This document shows positions 45,696-55,753 of a DNA stretch of 64,000 nt, in pieces; the stretch's first letter is position 1, and the number at the start of each line of letters is the position of its first letter. A program made the translations under genes and the position numbers. Under the pieces are notes generated by a model. The model ran no database searches and had not been told where the DNA came from. It saw nothing but the letters and a program-made list of their open reading frames with translations. Where the stretch lies: assembly GCF_026012395.1 (NCBI RefSeq), contig NZ_BRZA01000001.1:682001-746000 (forward strand), given 5' to 3'. This stretch comes from Lysinibacillus piscis. GTDB lineage: Bacteria; Bacillota; Bacilli; Bacillales_A; Planococcaceae.

Positions 45696-48600
45696 GTGAA
45701 AGGTTTAGTAAACTTCGTATTGAAAAATAAGCTAGCCGTTTGGTTACTAACGATTATTATCACTGTTTCTGGTATTTATTCAGGAACTAGAATGAAAATG
45801 GAGTCCATTCCAGATATTTCAATTCCATTTTTAATCGTTATGGGTGTTTATCCAGGAGCAACACCTGAGCAGGTCATGAATGAGCTCTCCATTCCATTTG
45901 AAAAGGCAATTGAAAGTTTAGAAGATGTCAAAGCAGTTTCTTCTACATCCTCTTCCAATATCACACAAGTGCAGGTGGAGTACGATTATGGTATTGATAT
46001 GGATGAGAAAAAGCGTCAGTTAGAGTCAGCATTAGATAATGTGAAAGTCCCTGAAGGCGCACAAGAACCAACGATTATGGCAATCAGCATGAATATGATG
46101 CCAGTTGTCGCATTATCAGTTAGTAGCTCAAAAGAAGATATTGTTGAGTTAACATCGACTGTAGAGGATATGTTATTACCTAAAATTAATAAAATTGATG
46201 GTGTTGCCTCTGCTACAATAACAGGTCAACATATTCAACAAATCTCCTTTAAATACGACGAAGAAAAAATGGCTGCACTTGGTTTAACAGAGGATTCTGT
46301 CAAAGAAATGATTCAAGCGAGTGATATGTCATTATCTCTTGGGTTATACCAATTTACAGTTGGTGAGCAAGCTGTCTCTGTAGACGGTAAAGTGAAATCT
46401 ATTGAGGAACTAAAAGATTTATTAATTCCTGTAACACCTTCTGCTACAAATCCTTCTCCATTCGTACGTTTAGGCGATATTGCTAAAATTGAAGTAGAAG
46501 GTAAAGTACAATCGGTATCCCGCACAAATGGTAAAGATGCTATTGCGATTCAAATCGTCAAGGCACAGGATGCTAATACAGTAAAAGTTGTTAATGCGGT
46601 GAAAGACCTTATTAAAGACGAAGAAAAGCGCATTGATGGTCTAAAAGTAGATATTTCACTTGACCAAGGAAAACCAATTGAAGATTCTGTTTTCACAATG
46701 ATTGAAAAAGCTGTATTTGGTGGCGCAATTGCCATATTAATCATTTTACTGTTTTTACGTGATTTCAAATCAACGATTATTTCCATTATCTCCATTCCTG
46801 TTTCTGTATTCATGGCATTACTGCTGCTGAACTGGATGGATATTACGCTCAATATTATGACGCTTGGTGCGATTACCGTCGCCATTGGACGTGTTATCGA
46901 TGACTCCATCGTTGTTGTAGAAAATATTTATCGTCGTATTCACTTAAAAGGTGAAAAATTGACAGGTCGTGCATTAATTCGTGAAGCAACGATTGAAATG
47001 TTTAAACCAATTTTATCTTCAACATTAGTAACGGTAGCTGTATTTGCACCATTAATTTTTGTTGGTGGTATGGTTGGTGAATTGTTTATGCCATTTGCCT
47101 TAACAATGTCATTTGCTTTAGGTGCATCATTACTTGTAGCAATTACAATTGTGCCAGCTTTATCGCACTTCTTATTCCGTAAAAAGCTATATGGTGCGAA
47201 ACAAGAAAGTCAGCATAAGGAAGTTGGTAAGCTAGCTACTTGGTATCGTGGTGTGCTTGAAAAAACATTAAATCATAAAATCATTACATCTGTGATTGCT
47301 ATTTTATTATTGGTGGGCTCTCTTGCATTAACACCACTAATTGGCTTTAGCTTCATGGGCTCACAAGAAGAAAAAGTGATGTATTTAACATACACACCTG
47401 CTGTTGGTGAATTAAAAGACGAAACAGCAGCTAATGTAGAAAAAGTGGAAAAAGAATTACTGAAACGCAAAGATGTAGATATTCTACAAGTGTCGATTAC
47501 AGATGCTACAAATGCCGATCCGTCTTCTATGATGATGGGTGGTAGCGCTGGTGGTGCATTAATGTACCTTATTTTCGATCCAGATATGAAGGATTTCCCG
47601 AAAGCACGTGAGGAAGTTGAAGATTATGTTTTCAATATCGGTCAATCAGGTGAATGGAAATCTCAAAACTTCGCTTCAATGGGTACTGGTTCTTCTAATG
47701 AAGTTAGCTACACATTATATAGTGAAGACTTAGATAAATTACGTGATGCTGTCAAGCAAGTGGAAGGCGCATTAAAAGATGTTGATGGCTTAGAAGATAT
47801 TAAGTCAAACAATGAGGATCCATATGTGGAGCATGTATTAAAAGTTGCCCAAAAGGATGTCCTGCAATATGGTTTAACAACAGCACAAATTGTTATGGCT
47901 TTACATTCAAATACAACGTCAGAAACATTAACAACTGTCGAGCATGATGGCAAAGATATTGATGTAATTGTGCAACGTGATGCGAAAGCCGCTGCCCTAT
48001 CGCTTGATGATGTGTTAAACACAGAAACCAAAACTGCTTTAGGAACAACAATGACCATTGGTGAATTAGTGAAAGTCGAAGAAGGCACAACATTAAATTC
48101 ACTTACTCGTTCAAAAGGTGAATATTTTGCAACAGTATCTGGTACGATTACAAGTGCCGATATTTCAAAAGCTACCTCAGCTGCTGATAAAAAAATTGAT
48201 AAGCTTGATTTACAAAAAGGTGTAACGGTTGATGTTGCGGGTGTTGCAGCAGATATGCAAGAAACATTCACGAAGCTTGGTATAGCAATGTTAGCAGCCA
48301 TTGCGATCGTCTACTTCATCCTTGTTGTGACATTTGGTGAAGGTTTAGCGCCATTTGCTATTCTCTTCTCATTACCATTTGCTGTAATTGGTGCATTTGT
48401 TGGTTTATTCGTAACAGGACAAACGATTTCTGTATCTGTTATGATGGGGCTATTGATGTTAATTGGTATCGTTGTAACGAATGCCATCGTATTAGTAGAC
48501 CGCATCATTCATATGGAACGTGATGGACTGGTGATGCGTGAAGCGATTTTAGAAGCAGGCGCAACACGTTTACGTCCAATCCTAATGACTGCTATTGCAA

Positions 48601-48791
48601 CAATCGGTGCAATGATTCCGATGGCTGTTAGCAATAGTGCTGGTGGCGGTTTAATCTCTAAAGACTTAGCTATTACCGTAATCGGTGGTTTATTATCTTC
48701 TACATTATTAACATTAGTTGTTGTACCAATCGTGTACGAAATGCTATCCAAAATGCTGAAGAAAAACCGTAAAGATACAGAAGAAAACTAA
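45696..48791 (+). CDS. RND-family efflux transporter, SwrC/YerP-like
   Basis: A 1031-residue inner-membrane exporter driven by proton-motive force. It has the two-fold RND layout: TM1 at 12-30, a large extracytoplasmic loop to about 335, TM2-6 (about 340-490), TM7 near 530, a second loop and TM8-12 (about 860-1010). The proton-relay Asp pair is in TM4 (AIGRVIDDSIVVVENIYRR), and the mirrored loop is GIVVTNAIVLVDRIIHM. B. subtilis SwrC exports surfactin. The start is GTG at 45696 after AGGTG. The first half is preceded by a TetR-type operator. Confidence 0.9.
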   Translation: MKGLVNFVLKNKLAVWLLTIIITVSGIYSGTRMKMESIPDISIPFLIVMGVYPGATPEQVMNELSIPFEKAIESLEDVKAVSSTSSSNITQVQVEYDYGIDMDEKKRQLESALDNVKVPEGAQEPTIMAISMNMMPVVALSVSSSKEDIVELTSTVEDMLLPKINKIDGVASATITGQHIQQISFKYDEEKMAALGLTEDSVKEMIQASDMSLSLGLYQFTVGEQAVSVDGKVKSIEELKDLLIPVTPSATNPSPFVRLGDIAKIEVEGKVQSVSRTNGKDAIAIQIVKAQDANTVKVVNAVKDLIKDEEKRIDGLKVDISLDQGKPIEDSVFTMIEKAVFGGAIAILIILLFLRDFKSTIISIISIPVSVFMALLLLNWMDITLNIMTLGAITVAIGRVIDDSIVVVENIYRRIHLKGEKLTGRALIREATIEMFKPILSSTLVTVAVFAPLIFVGGMVGELFMPFALTMSFALGASLLVAITIVPALSHFLFRKKLYGAKQESQHKEVGKLATWYRGVLEKTLNHKIITSVIAILLLVGSLALTPLIGFSFMGSQEEKVMYLTYTPAVGELKDETAANVEKVEKELLKRKDVDILQVSITDATNADPSSMMMGGSAGGALMYLIFDPDMKDFPKAREEVEDYVFNIGQSGEWKSQNFASMGTGSSNEVSYTLYSEDLDKLRDAVKQVEGALKDVDGLEDIKSNNEDPYVEHVLKVAQKDVLQYGLTTAQIVMALHSNTTSETLTTVEHDGKDIDVIVQRDAKAAALSLDDVLNTETKTALGTTMTIGELVKVEEGTTLNSLTRSKGEYFATVSGTITSADISKATSAADKKIDKLDLQKGVTVDVAGVAADMQETFTKLGIAMLAAIAIVYFILVVTFGEGLAPFAILFSLPFAVIGAFVGLFVTGQTISVSVMMGLLMLIGIVVTNAIVLVDRIIHMERDGLVMREAILEAGATRLRPILMTAIATIGAMIPMAVSNSAGGGLISKDLAITVIGGLLSSTLLTLVVVPIVYEMLSKMLKKNRKDTEEN

Positions 48792-48793
48792 AT

Positions 48794-48840
48794 GAAAAAC
48801 AGCCACTCTTGCGGGTAATCGCTTGAGTGGCTGTTTTTGA
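48794..48840. terminator. Bidirectional terminator between the RND and SLH genes
   Basis: AAAAACAGCCACTC pairs with GAGTGGCTGTTTTT around a 16-nt loop. Confidence 0.87.
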
Positions 48841-48841
48841 A

Positions 48842-51800
48842 TTATAAATGTAATGCCCGATACATAAAGGCTACGAACTGTGCACGTGTGACAGGCTCGT
48901 CTGGCTTAAAATTGCCATTGTCTCCAAGTGCGATACCATATTCCCCAAGTGTTGCAATATAATCTTTTGCCCAATGTGTTGCAGGTACATCTTGGAATGT
49001 TGCTGTACCTGTCCCATTCGTATCTAAGTCAAATGCTAAGACGAAAACCTTTGCCATTTGTGCTCTTGTGATATAGGCATTCGGTTTAAATTGACCATCT
49101 GTGCCATCGAAAATACCTGCCTGATATACTTTCATAATGGCATCGTAATATAGATGCTCTGCGGGAATATCATTGAAGGATATGATTTCTCGTGTAGGCG
49201 CTAACTCAAATGTTCGTGCAAATAATACCGCTACATGCTGACGCTGGATCGGTGCATCTGGTTTAAATGTACCATCTGGATAGCCCTTGATAATACAGCG
49301 CCCTGCAATATCCTCAATCATCGACTGTGCCCAATAAGATGTAATATCTGTAAATGTAGCGTTACATGTAGGCGGTAGTGATTCCTCCTGCTCTGTTGTA
49401 TCATCTGTATTTTCCTCTACATCAGTGGGTTCTTCTACATGTTCAATCCATTTTGCATACAAAATTACATTTCTCTCAACTGTATTTGTAGAAAAATCCC
49501 ATTTATTGTTGAAGACACTATCAGTATACCAACCTGCAAATATATAACCTGTCTTTGTAGGTATTGGTGGTTCTGTAAGTTTGTTATTCTTATCTTGTTT
49601 TTGTGAAGCTACTGTTGTACCGCCATTAGTATTAAATTCTATTATATAAGTCTCTTGCCTTTCATCTATAGGTGGAGATATAGATGGTGGTGGAGATTCA
49701 TTCACTAGCCATTTCGCATATAATGTCAGATGATTTGTGACTTTATCTATTGCAAAATTCCATTTAGTAATAAAATTCATCTCCTTATACCAACCAGCAA
49801 ATGTATGCCCTATTCGGATTGGTGCGGATGGCTCATCTATCATTCCTTCATATGCAATGCTTTGCTCCGCTACTGTGTCCATACCGTCTGTGTTAAAGGT
49901 TACCTTATAGTTATTTTTTGTCCACTTTGCATAAAGCGTTATCTCATCTGTCACTTTATCATTCGTAAAATCCCACTTGGTATCAGCAGCTGTATACCAA
50001 CCAGCAAATGTATGCCCTATTCGGATTGGTGCGGATGGCTCATTTACCGTTCCTTCATACGCAATGGTTTGCTCCGCTGTTTCTGTTCCTCCATCTACAT
50101 TAAAAGTTACTTTATAATTATTTTTTGTCCACTTTGCATAAAGCGTTATCTCATCTGTCACTTTATCATTCATAAAATCCCACTTGGTATCAGCAGCTGT
50201 ATACCAGCCAGTAAATGTAGAACCTGCTCTAGTTGGCTCTGCTGGCTCATTTACCATTCCTTCATACACAATGCTTTGCTCCGCTACGGCTGTTCCTCCA
50301 TTTGTATGAAAGGTTACTTGATAAAGAGCTCTCTCCCATTTGGCATAGAGTATCGCATCAACCATCCCCATTATATAGGAGCTACCTATTGCATAATTCG
50401 TTCCATTGCCATCTGCTTGTGTATTCCATCCATTAAAAGTAAAGCCTGTTTTAGTAAGATTTCCTTCACTAGCGACGGATACAGTATCATATATGTCATA
50501 CTCATTTGAATCGATTGGCGCAGCTCCCATTGCACCGTTCTTATCGTATGTTATTTTGTAGAAAGGAAACTCATAGGCTCCTACATCAATTGTTCCTTTC
50601 AAACGCGCTTTACCATCAAGATCGGTTGTTTCATTATTGTAAAGGTTGTTCCCTTTATCAATGGCTGGTGAACCTACCTTCAATCGGAAATCAGTAAAAT
50701 CCTTGAAAATATCGCTTGCTTTATATGTGTCTACAGTAGCAATGCCAGCATTATCATAAAATTTTATATTGTCAAGTTTCCCCACAAAACTATTATTTCT
50801 AGTTAGTGTATATGGTCTTGTTTCTGAAGCAATTATATTATCTCCTATAATTAAACTGTTTTGGATGCTTAAATTAGTAGAACCTGCTAGATCACTATTA
50901 TAAATTAGTGATCCTGCTGTTCCGTTATCCACTATTGTTACATTGATTAAACTTACTTCTGTTTCCATATTGCGGATTGTATGCCCCATAGTATTTAAAG
51001 CATTATTTTTTTTGAATAATACATTGATTAATTGAATACTACCATAGTCGCTGGATAGACCTCCCCCTGCATTAGATGCTATATTCCCTATAAATTGGCT
51101 ATTTTTTATTATTGGGCTACTACTATAATTATGCATACCTCCTCCATTTTGAGCCTTGTTGTCCTCAAATCGCACGTTGGTTAATATTGGGCTACTCACC
51201 CAATTCATCATACCACCTCCAAAGTTAGCAGCCTTATTGCCTATGAATTGCACCTTTTCTAATATCGCTTTACTATTACTACTATTTTGCATACCACCTC
51301 CACTATCCGTAGAAATGTTTGAGCTAAATTGCACGTTGGTTAATGTAGGGCTACTTCCATCGTTGTGCATGCCCGCTCCTCCATGAGCTCGATTATCTCT
51401 AAATTTCACATTTGTTAATGCTGGGCTACTCGATTTGTTATACATACCCCCACCTAAACGTTGCAAACCCGTACCATCACTTACATTATCAGCATTACCA
51501 CCTTGAATGGTAACACCATCTAGAATTGCAGTACTATTCACATTTTCGTTGTATACTACATGATAGCTATCATCATCCGCTGCATCAATATCTCCACTTA
51601 AAACAGTTTCATTGCCTACAAAATTGCGTGTTTCTTTTGTCTCCGTTTCTATCGTTCCATCAAAGCCACCATAAATGGCAACATTATTTTTCATTTGAAA
51701 GGAAATGGTACGGTCTGTGCCTGTAGTTGGCTTATATGTCCCTTTAGCTATCCAAATTTCCTCTCCCCCTACTGTAGCTCCTAAAGCTGTCTGCAAATCT

Positions 51801-52264
51801 GAATAAGCATTTGCCCAGCTTGTACCATCTCCACCTGTCACAGCTTCATTGACATAAATAATGGCAGTCGGTGGTGTCGTTAGCATCAATGTCTGTATGG
51901 CGACAGGCTTTTGTGAGGAAGCAATACTAATTTCTCTCTTTTCAATCGTACCTTGCTCGCCAATCCGTAGCCATACATGATGTGTACCTTCATCGGTCAA
52001 GAACAGTGGTGTATTCACATCAAATGGCTGCCATGATATTCCTAAATCCTGTGATAGTTGCACAGAGGCGCTATCGGAAGAACTAACCGTTACTTGAACG
52101 CTTACAGGTTTTGTAGCAACATCGCCTTCATTGTAAGGCTGTCCATTTGTTTGTAGATCGACTGTCAGTGTTGTTGTAGCAGAGGCAATTTCGATAGGAA
52201 AGCTACCGAAAAAGGCTTGTGCTACTAAAAAATAGACTAACAGCATCGATATAGATTTTTTCAT
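48842..52264 (-). CDS. Surface protein: beta-helix, five InlB-type repeats, three SLH domains
   Basis: A 1140-residue secreted protein. Parts in order: signal peptide (1-29, cut near IASA-TTTL); an N-terminal all-beta region; a right-handed beta-helix (about 130-575) with GGGMYNKSSSPALTNVKF-like turns repeated about every 28 residues and an N-terminal cap typical of the choice-of-anchor Q type; five Listeria-Bacteroides (Flg_new) repeats ending LYAKW (about 575-935); an acidic linker; and three SLH domains (about 965-1140) that bind pyruvylated secondary cell wall polymer. GGAGGAGG precedes the ATG. Probably an adhesin or a cell wall-associated structural protein; no enzyme motif is visible. 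Confidence 0.88.
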   Translation of the reverse strand: MKKSISMLLVYFLVAQAFFGSFPIEIASATTTLTVDLQTNGQPYNEGDVATKPVSVQVTVSSSDSASVQLSQDLGISWQPFDVNTPLFLTDEGTHHVWLRIGEQGTIEKREISIASSQKPVAIQTLMLTTPPTAIIYVNEAVTGGDGTSWANAYSDLQTALGATVGGEEIWIAKGTYKPTTGTDRTISFQMKNNVAIYGGFDGTIETETKETRNFVGNETVLSGDIDAADDDSYHVVYNENVNSTAILDGVTIQGGNADNVSDGTGLQRLGGGMYNKSSSPALTNVKFRDNRAHGGAGMHNDGSSPTLTNVQFSSNISTDSGGGMQNSSNSKAILEKVQFIGNKAANFGGGMMNWVSSPILTNVRFEDNKAQNGGGMHNYSSSPIIKNSQFIGNIASNAGGGLSSDYGSIQLINVLFKKNNALNTMGHTIRNMETEVSLINVTIVDNGTAGSLIYNSDLAGSTNLSIQNSLIIGDNIIASETRPYTLTRNNSFVGKLDNIKFYDNAGIATVDTYKASDIFKDFTDFRLKVGSPAIDKGNNLYNNETTDLDGKARLKGTIDVGAYEFPFYKITYDKNGAMGAAPIDSNEYDIYDTVSVASEGNLTKTGFTFNGWNTQADGNGTNYAIGSSYIMGMVDAILYAKWERALYQVTFHTNGGTAVAEQSIVYEGMVNEPAEPTRAGSTFTGWYTAADTKWDFMNDKVTDEITLYAKWTKNNYKVTFNVDGGTETAEQTIAYEGTVNEPSAPIRIGHTFAGWYTAADTKWDFTNDKVTDEITLYAKWTKNNYKVTFNTDGMDTVAEQSIAYEGMIDEPSAPIRIGHTFAGWYKEMNFITKWNFAIDKVTNHLTLYAKWLVNESPPPSISPPIDERQETYIIEFNTNGGTTVASQKQDKNNKLTEPPIPTKTGYIFAGWYTDSVFNNKWDFSTNTVERNVILYAKWIEHVEEPTDVEENTDDTTEQEESLPPTCNATFTDITSYWAQSMIEDIAGRCIIKGYPDGTFKPDAPIQRQHVAVLFARTFELAPTREIISFNDIPAEHLYYDAIMKVYQAGIFDGTDGQFKPNAYITRAQMAKVFVLAFDLDTNGTGTATFQDVPATHWAKDYIATLGEYGIALGDNGNFKPDEPVTRAQFVAFMYRALHL
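49720..50340 (-). repeat. Tandem 207-bp coding repeats (InlB-type units)
   Basis: About three units of 69 codons, near identical in DNA, encode the second to fourth Flg_new repeats (start pattern YKVTFN.DG, end LYAKWTKNN). Long stretches such as the complement of the GHTFAGWY and TKWDFTNDKV segments are shared without change, so recent duplication or conversion is likely. Repeats one and five are more diverged. Confidence 0.75.
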
Positions 52265-52349
52265 CTTCTTCCTCCTCCAATTTTATCTCCTTGTTGATTC
52301 CCTCTAAAAAAGGCTACCATATCGCAATGAAAGAAATATGAACAACTAG

Positions 52350-52392
52350 AAAAGCTAGTTAATCGGAACATTCGACTAACTAGCTTTCTCTC
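52350..52392 (-). terminator. Intrinsic terminator between the two SLH genes
   Basis: AAAGCTAGTTA pairs with TAACTAGCTTT with one bulge and an inner TCG/CGA, ending in T residues on the minus strand. The two surface genes are therefore separately terminated. Confidence 0.72.
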
Positions 52393-52396
52393 TATT

Positions 52397-55300
52397 TTAT
52401 AAATGTAATGCCCTATACATAAAGGCTACAAACTGTGCACGTGTGACAGACTCGTCTGGCTTAAAATGACCATTGTCTCCAAGTGCGATACCATATTCTG
52501 CAAGTGTTGTAATATAATCTTTTGCCCAATATGTTGCAGGTACATCTTTGAATGTCGCTGTGCTTGTTCCATTTGTATCTAAGCCAAATGCTAAGACGAA
52601 AACCTTTGCCATTTGTGCTCTTGTGATATAGGCATTCGGTTTAAATTGACCATCTATGCCATCGAAAATACCTGCCTGATATACTTTCATAATGGCATCA
52701 TAATACAGATGCTCTACAGGAATATCATTGAAGGATATGATTTCTCGTGTAGGCGCTAACTCAAATGCTCGTGCAAATAATACCGCTACATGCTGACGTT
52801 GGATGGGTGCATCTGGTTTAAATGTGCCATCTGGATAGCCCTTGATCATACAACGCCCTGCAATGTCTTCAATCATATCTTTTGCCCATGATGTTGCAAT
52901 ATCGGTAAACTCTGCTGTACATGCTGGGGCTATTGGTTGTTCAATTGGCACAACTTCCTTCTCTTTTTCCTTCTCTACTGGCTTTGTTTTTTCTTCCTCT
53001 ACCCATTTCGCATACAATGTCACATTGCCTCGCACGTAATCTGTGTCAAAGTGCCATTCTTTTGTGAGCGCACTATCTGTATACCAACCTACAAATGTGT
53101 AGCCTTCTTTCACAGGTATTGGTGGAGCTGTAAGTTTATCATTATAGCTTTTTACTTGCTTATCAATTGCTGTGCCACCATTTGTTTCAAATTGGATATC
53201 GTACATGCTTTCTGTACTAGAACTACTACTTCCTCCGCTAATTGGTGGTGATGTTGGCGGTATCACAACTGGGTTTGCTGCCCAGTTTGCATAGAGTGTA
53301 AGACTGGCTGACCCTATCGTGAATTTTTGACCGACAGCGTAATTGTCGCCTGTACCATCTAATTTTGTATTCCAACCTTTAAAAGTATAGCCATTTCTAA
53401 TCACACCCATATTCCCTAATACCTCTACTGCATCACCAACTTCATATCGATTGGAATCGACTGGCGGCGTACCGATTGCTCCATTTATATCATAAGTCAC
53501 TGTGTATGTCGTAATTGGACTACTTTCATACGCACCTAAATCAACAATACCTCCTTGAATACGTGGATTTCCTGCAAGATCGGTTAACACTCCGATGTAA
53601 TTGAAAGGGTCATTATTCCCTTTATCAATCGCTGGTGAACCTGCCTTCAACTCAAAATTGCCATTGTCGAAGTCTTTGAAAATAGTCGCTATAGGTATCG
53701 TTCCTTCTACTGGGTTTTTGTCTTTATCAAAGAATGTACCCTCTATCAAATCGCCAACCAAACTATCATATATTACCGTTTCGCCATCTGTTCCAGCTTT
53801 TATCAAACCTTGATTACCGATAATAATACTATTACCAATTGCTACTTTACTAAATGGATTGTAAATCGTTGCTTCACTAGTAGATGTCCCGTTACGCCCC
53901 ATTGTGACATTTGTTAAGATAGCCTCAATACCATCATTAGTAGCTAACGCATCTCCCTGTACCGCTTCATTGTTTTTGAATAAAACATTTGTAAATATTG
54001 CACTACCAGCATTATTACTACTACCCCCACCAATATTCGCTCGATTCCCATCAAATAGGACATTGATTAAATTTGAATGGCTTTGTTCCGCATACAGTCC
54101 ACCACCACTGTCAGAAGGATCATTCTCATCAACAAAATTAGCCTTAAATAGCCCCTTTGTCAGTGTCACTGTACTAAATACATTATACATACCCCCACCA
54201 TTATCTTGCGCGGAATTATTGATAAAATCTACTCTTTCTAGCGTTAAATTCGTTGCTCGGTGGTTAAAGATAGCACCTCCATTACCTTCTGAACGGTTGT
54301 CTTCAAATCGGACATCTGTTACTACAGGATTACTGTCCTCTACATTCCACATACCTCCGCCCTTCTCGTCTGTTGTATTATTCTTAAATACCACATTGCT
54401 TACTATAGGGGTGCTACTCGCATTCCACATACCTCCCCCACCAGATTTAGCGAAATTATCCTTAAATTCTCCTCCCTCTATGGTCGGATTACTGTCAGCA
54501 ACGTTAGCTAAACCGCCTCCACCGCCTTCATCTGTTATGTTTTCCATAAACGATACATTCTGTAATGTGGGGCTGCTACCATTAAAATTGTACATCCCGC
54601 CTCCATTCCCAACTGCATAGTTCCTCTCAAATAGGACATTCCTCAATGTAGGGCTACTATTCGATTTATTATACATACCGCCACCATTAAAACGATTGCC
54701 TGAACTTGAGTCTGTGGCATGTCCTCCAAAAATCGTGACACCGTCTAATACGGCTGTAGCGTCTAGGTCGATATTGTAATCATGATAAAATACATTGTGG
54801 CTATTATCACTACTAACCATCGGGTCACCAATATTGCCACTTAAAATCGTTTTATTCGTTATCAAATCTCGTGTTGCGATTGTTTCTGTCTCTGATACCC
54901 CCACAAATCCACCATAAATCGCCACATTGTTTTTCATTTGGAATGACTTTGAACGGTCTGTACCTGTTGTCGGTTTATACGTCCCTGCCGCAATCCAAAT
55001 TTGCTGTCCTGCTACAACGTTTGTTAAAGCAGCTTGCAAGTCGGTATAGGCATCTGCCCAACTCGACCCATTATTTGCACCTGTCGCCTGTTCCTTTACA
55101 TAAATGATAGGGTTCATCAAATTTGTATATCTTGCATATACTGTTCTTGGACCTGTAACGTCACTATTCCAAGGTAATGTATATACAATATTTGTAAACC
55201 AACCATGATACATCATTGCAGGCTTTGATTGCGTGCCTATTTGGGCTGTGTCTACAGTTGTTGTTCCTTTAAGTTCAACTTCTTCTAATTGATTGTTAGC

Positions 55301-55645
55301 AAAAGCAGCATTTCCTATTACTTGTACATTATCGGGAATAACAACCTTTGTTAGTTGATTGTCACGAAAAGCATTTGCTCCAATCATTGTGATACTAGAA
55401 GGAATCGTCACACTGGTTAAACCTTTATTGGCAAAAGCATTGTCCCCAATTCTCGTTACAGTTGTGCCATTTAATATGCTAGGAATTGTCACATTTCCTC
55501 CTGTTCCATGATAGGCATCAATTGTCAATATACCTGGGTCTATATGGTACTCAAAATCCCCCTCTCTGTCGGCATATACAGCAACCTTACTAAATGGGAA
55601 TAATAAAAGGACAATCATTATGACGAACGACCCTATTTTTCTCAA
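52397..55645 (-). CDS. Surface protein: BspA-type LRR, beta-helix, two InlB-type repeats, three SLH domains
   Basis: A 1082-residue paralogue of the neighbouring gene. After the signal peptide (1-25, FPFSKVAVYA) come three or four BspA/LRR_5 leucine-rich repeats (about 45-130, with VTIPSSITMIGANAF and VVIPDNVQVIGNAAF), the same beta-helix type (about 175-700, QMKNNVAIYGGF shared with the paralogue), two Flg_new repeats, a Lys/Glu linker and three SLH domains. The frame is open to 55717, but a TTG at 55645 follows GAGAGGAG at seven bases and gives a proper signal peptide (MRKIGSFVIMIVLLLFPF). The SLH part is nearly identical to the paralogue's. Confidence 0.87.
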   Translation of the reverse strand: MRKIGSFVIMIVLLLFPFSKVAVYADREGDFEYHIDPGILTIDAYHGTGGNVTIPSILNGTTVTRIGDNAFANKGLTSVTIPSSITMIGANAFRDNQLTKVVIPDNVQVIGNAAFANNQLEEVELKGTTTVDTAQIGTQSKPAMMYHGWFTNIVYTLPWNSDVTGPRTVYARYTNLMNPIIYVKEQATGANNGSSWADAYTDLQAALTNVVAGQQIWIAAGTYKPTTGTDRSKSFQMKNNVAIYGGFVGVSETETIATRDLITNKTILSGNIGDPMVSSDNSHNVFYHDYNIDLDATAVLDGVTIFGGHATDSSSGNRFNGGGMYNKSNSSPTLRNVLFERNYAVGNGGGMYNFNGSSPTLQNVSFMENITDEGGGGGLANVADSNPTIEGGEFKDNFAKSGGGGMWNASSTPIVSNVVFKNNTTDEKGGGMWNVEDSNPVVTDVRFEDNRSEGNGGAIFNHRATNLTLERVDFINNSAQDNGGGMYNVFSTVTLTKGLFKANFVDENDPSDSGGGLYAEQSHSNLINVLFDGNRANIGGGSSNNAGSAIFTNVLFKNNEAVQGDALATNDGIEAILTNVTMGRNGTSTSEATIYNPFSKVAIGNSIIIGNQGLIKAGTDGETVIYDSLVGDLIEGTFFDKDKNPVEGTIPIATIFKDFDNGNFELKAGSPAIDKGNNDPFNYIGVLTDLAGNPRIQGGIVDLGAYESSPITTYTVTYDINGAIGTPPVDSNRYEVGDAVEVLGNMGVIRNGYTFKGWNTKLDGTGDNYAVGQKFTIGSASLTLYANWAANPVVIPPTSPPISGGSSSSSTESMYDIQFETNGGTAIDKQVKSYNDKLTAPPIPVKEGYTFVGWYTDSALTKEWHFDTDYVRGNVTLYAKWVEEEKTKPVEKEKEKEVVPIEQPIAPACTAEFTDIATSWAKDMIEDIAGRCMIKGYPDGTFKPDAPIQRQHVAVLFARAFELAPTREIISFNDIPVEHLYYDAIMKVYQAGIFDGIDGQFKPNAYITRAQMAKVFVLAFGLDTNGTSTATFKDVPATYWAKDYITTLAEYGIALGDNGHFKPDESVTRAQFVAFMYRALHL

Positions 55646-55705
55646 AAAACCACTCCTCTCTTTTTTCTCTAACACCCTACCATACACAAATGAACAACCA
55701 ATGAA

Positions 55706-55753
55706 CAAAAAAAGCACTCACTACCCAAATTGCTTTGGGTAACGAGTACTTTT
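55706..55753 (-). terminator. Intrinsic terminator after the response regulator gene
   Basis: On the minus strand AAAAGTACTC-TACCCAAA pairs with TTTGGGTA-GAGTGCTTTT and is followed by a T tract, separating the regulator from the surface genes. Confidence 0.83.

Noticed and set aside
47708..48301. Open frame of 197 codons on the minus strand inside the RND gene
   Set aside because: It lies wholly within a well-supported conserved gene and has no ribosome site.
49730..50509. Open frame of 259 codons on the plus strand, antisense to the SLH protein
   Set aside because: It mirrors the repeated InlB-type coding sequence, has no ribosome site, and its repetitive Cys/Ile-rich product reflects the complementary strand of that array.
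53904..54620. Open frame of 238 codons on the plus strand inside the second SLH gene
   Set aside because: It is a shadow of the beta-helix repeats; Pro/Ser/Leu-rich product, no start signal.
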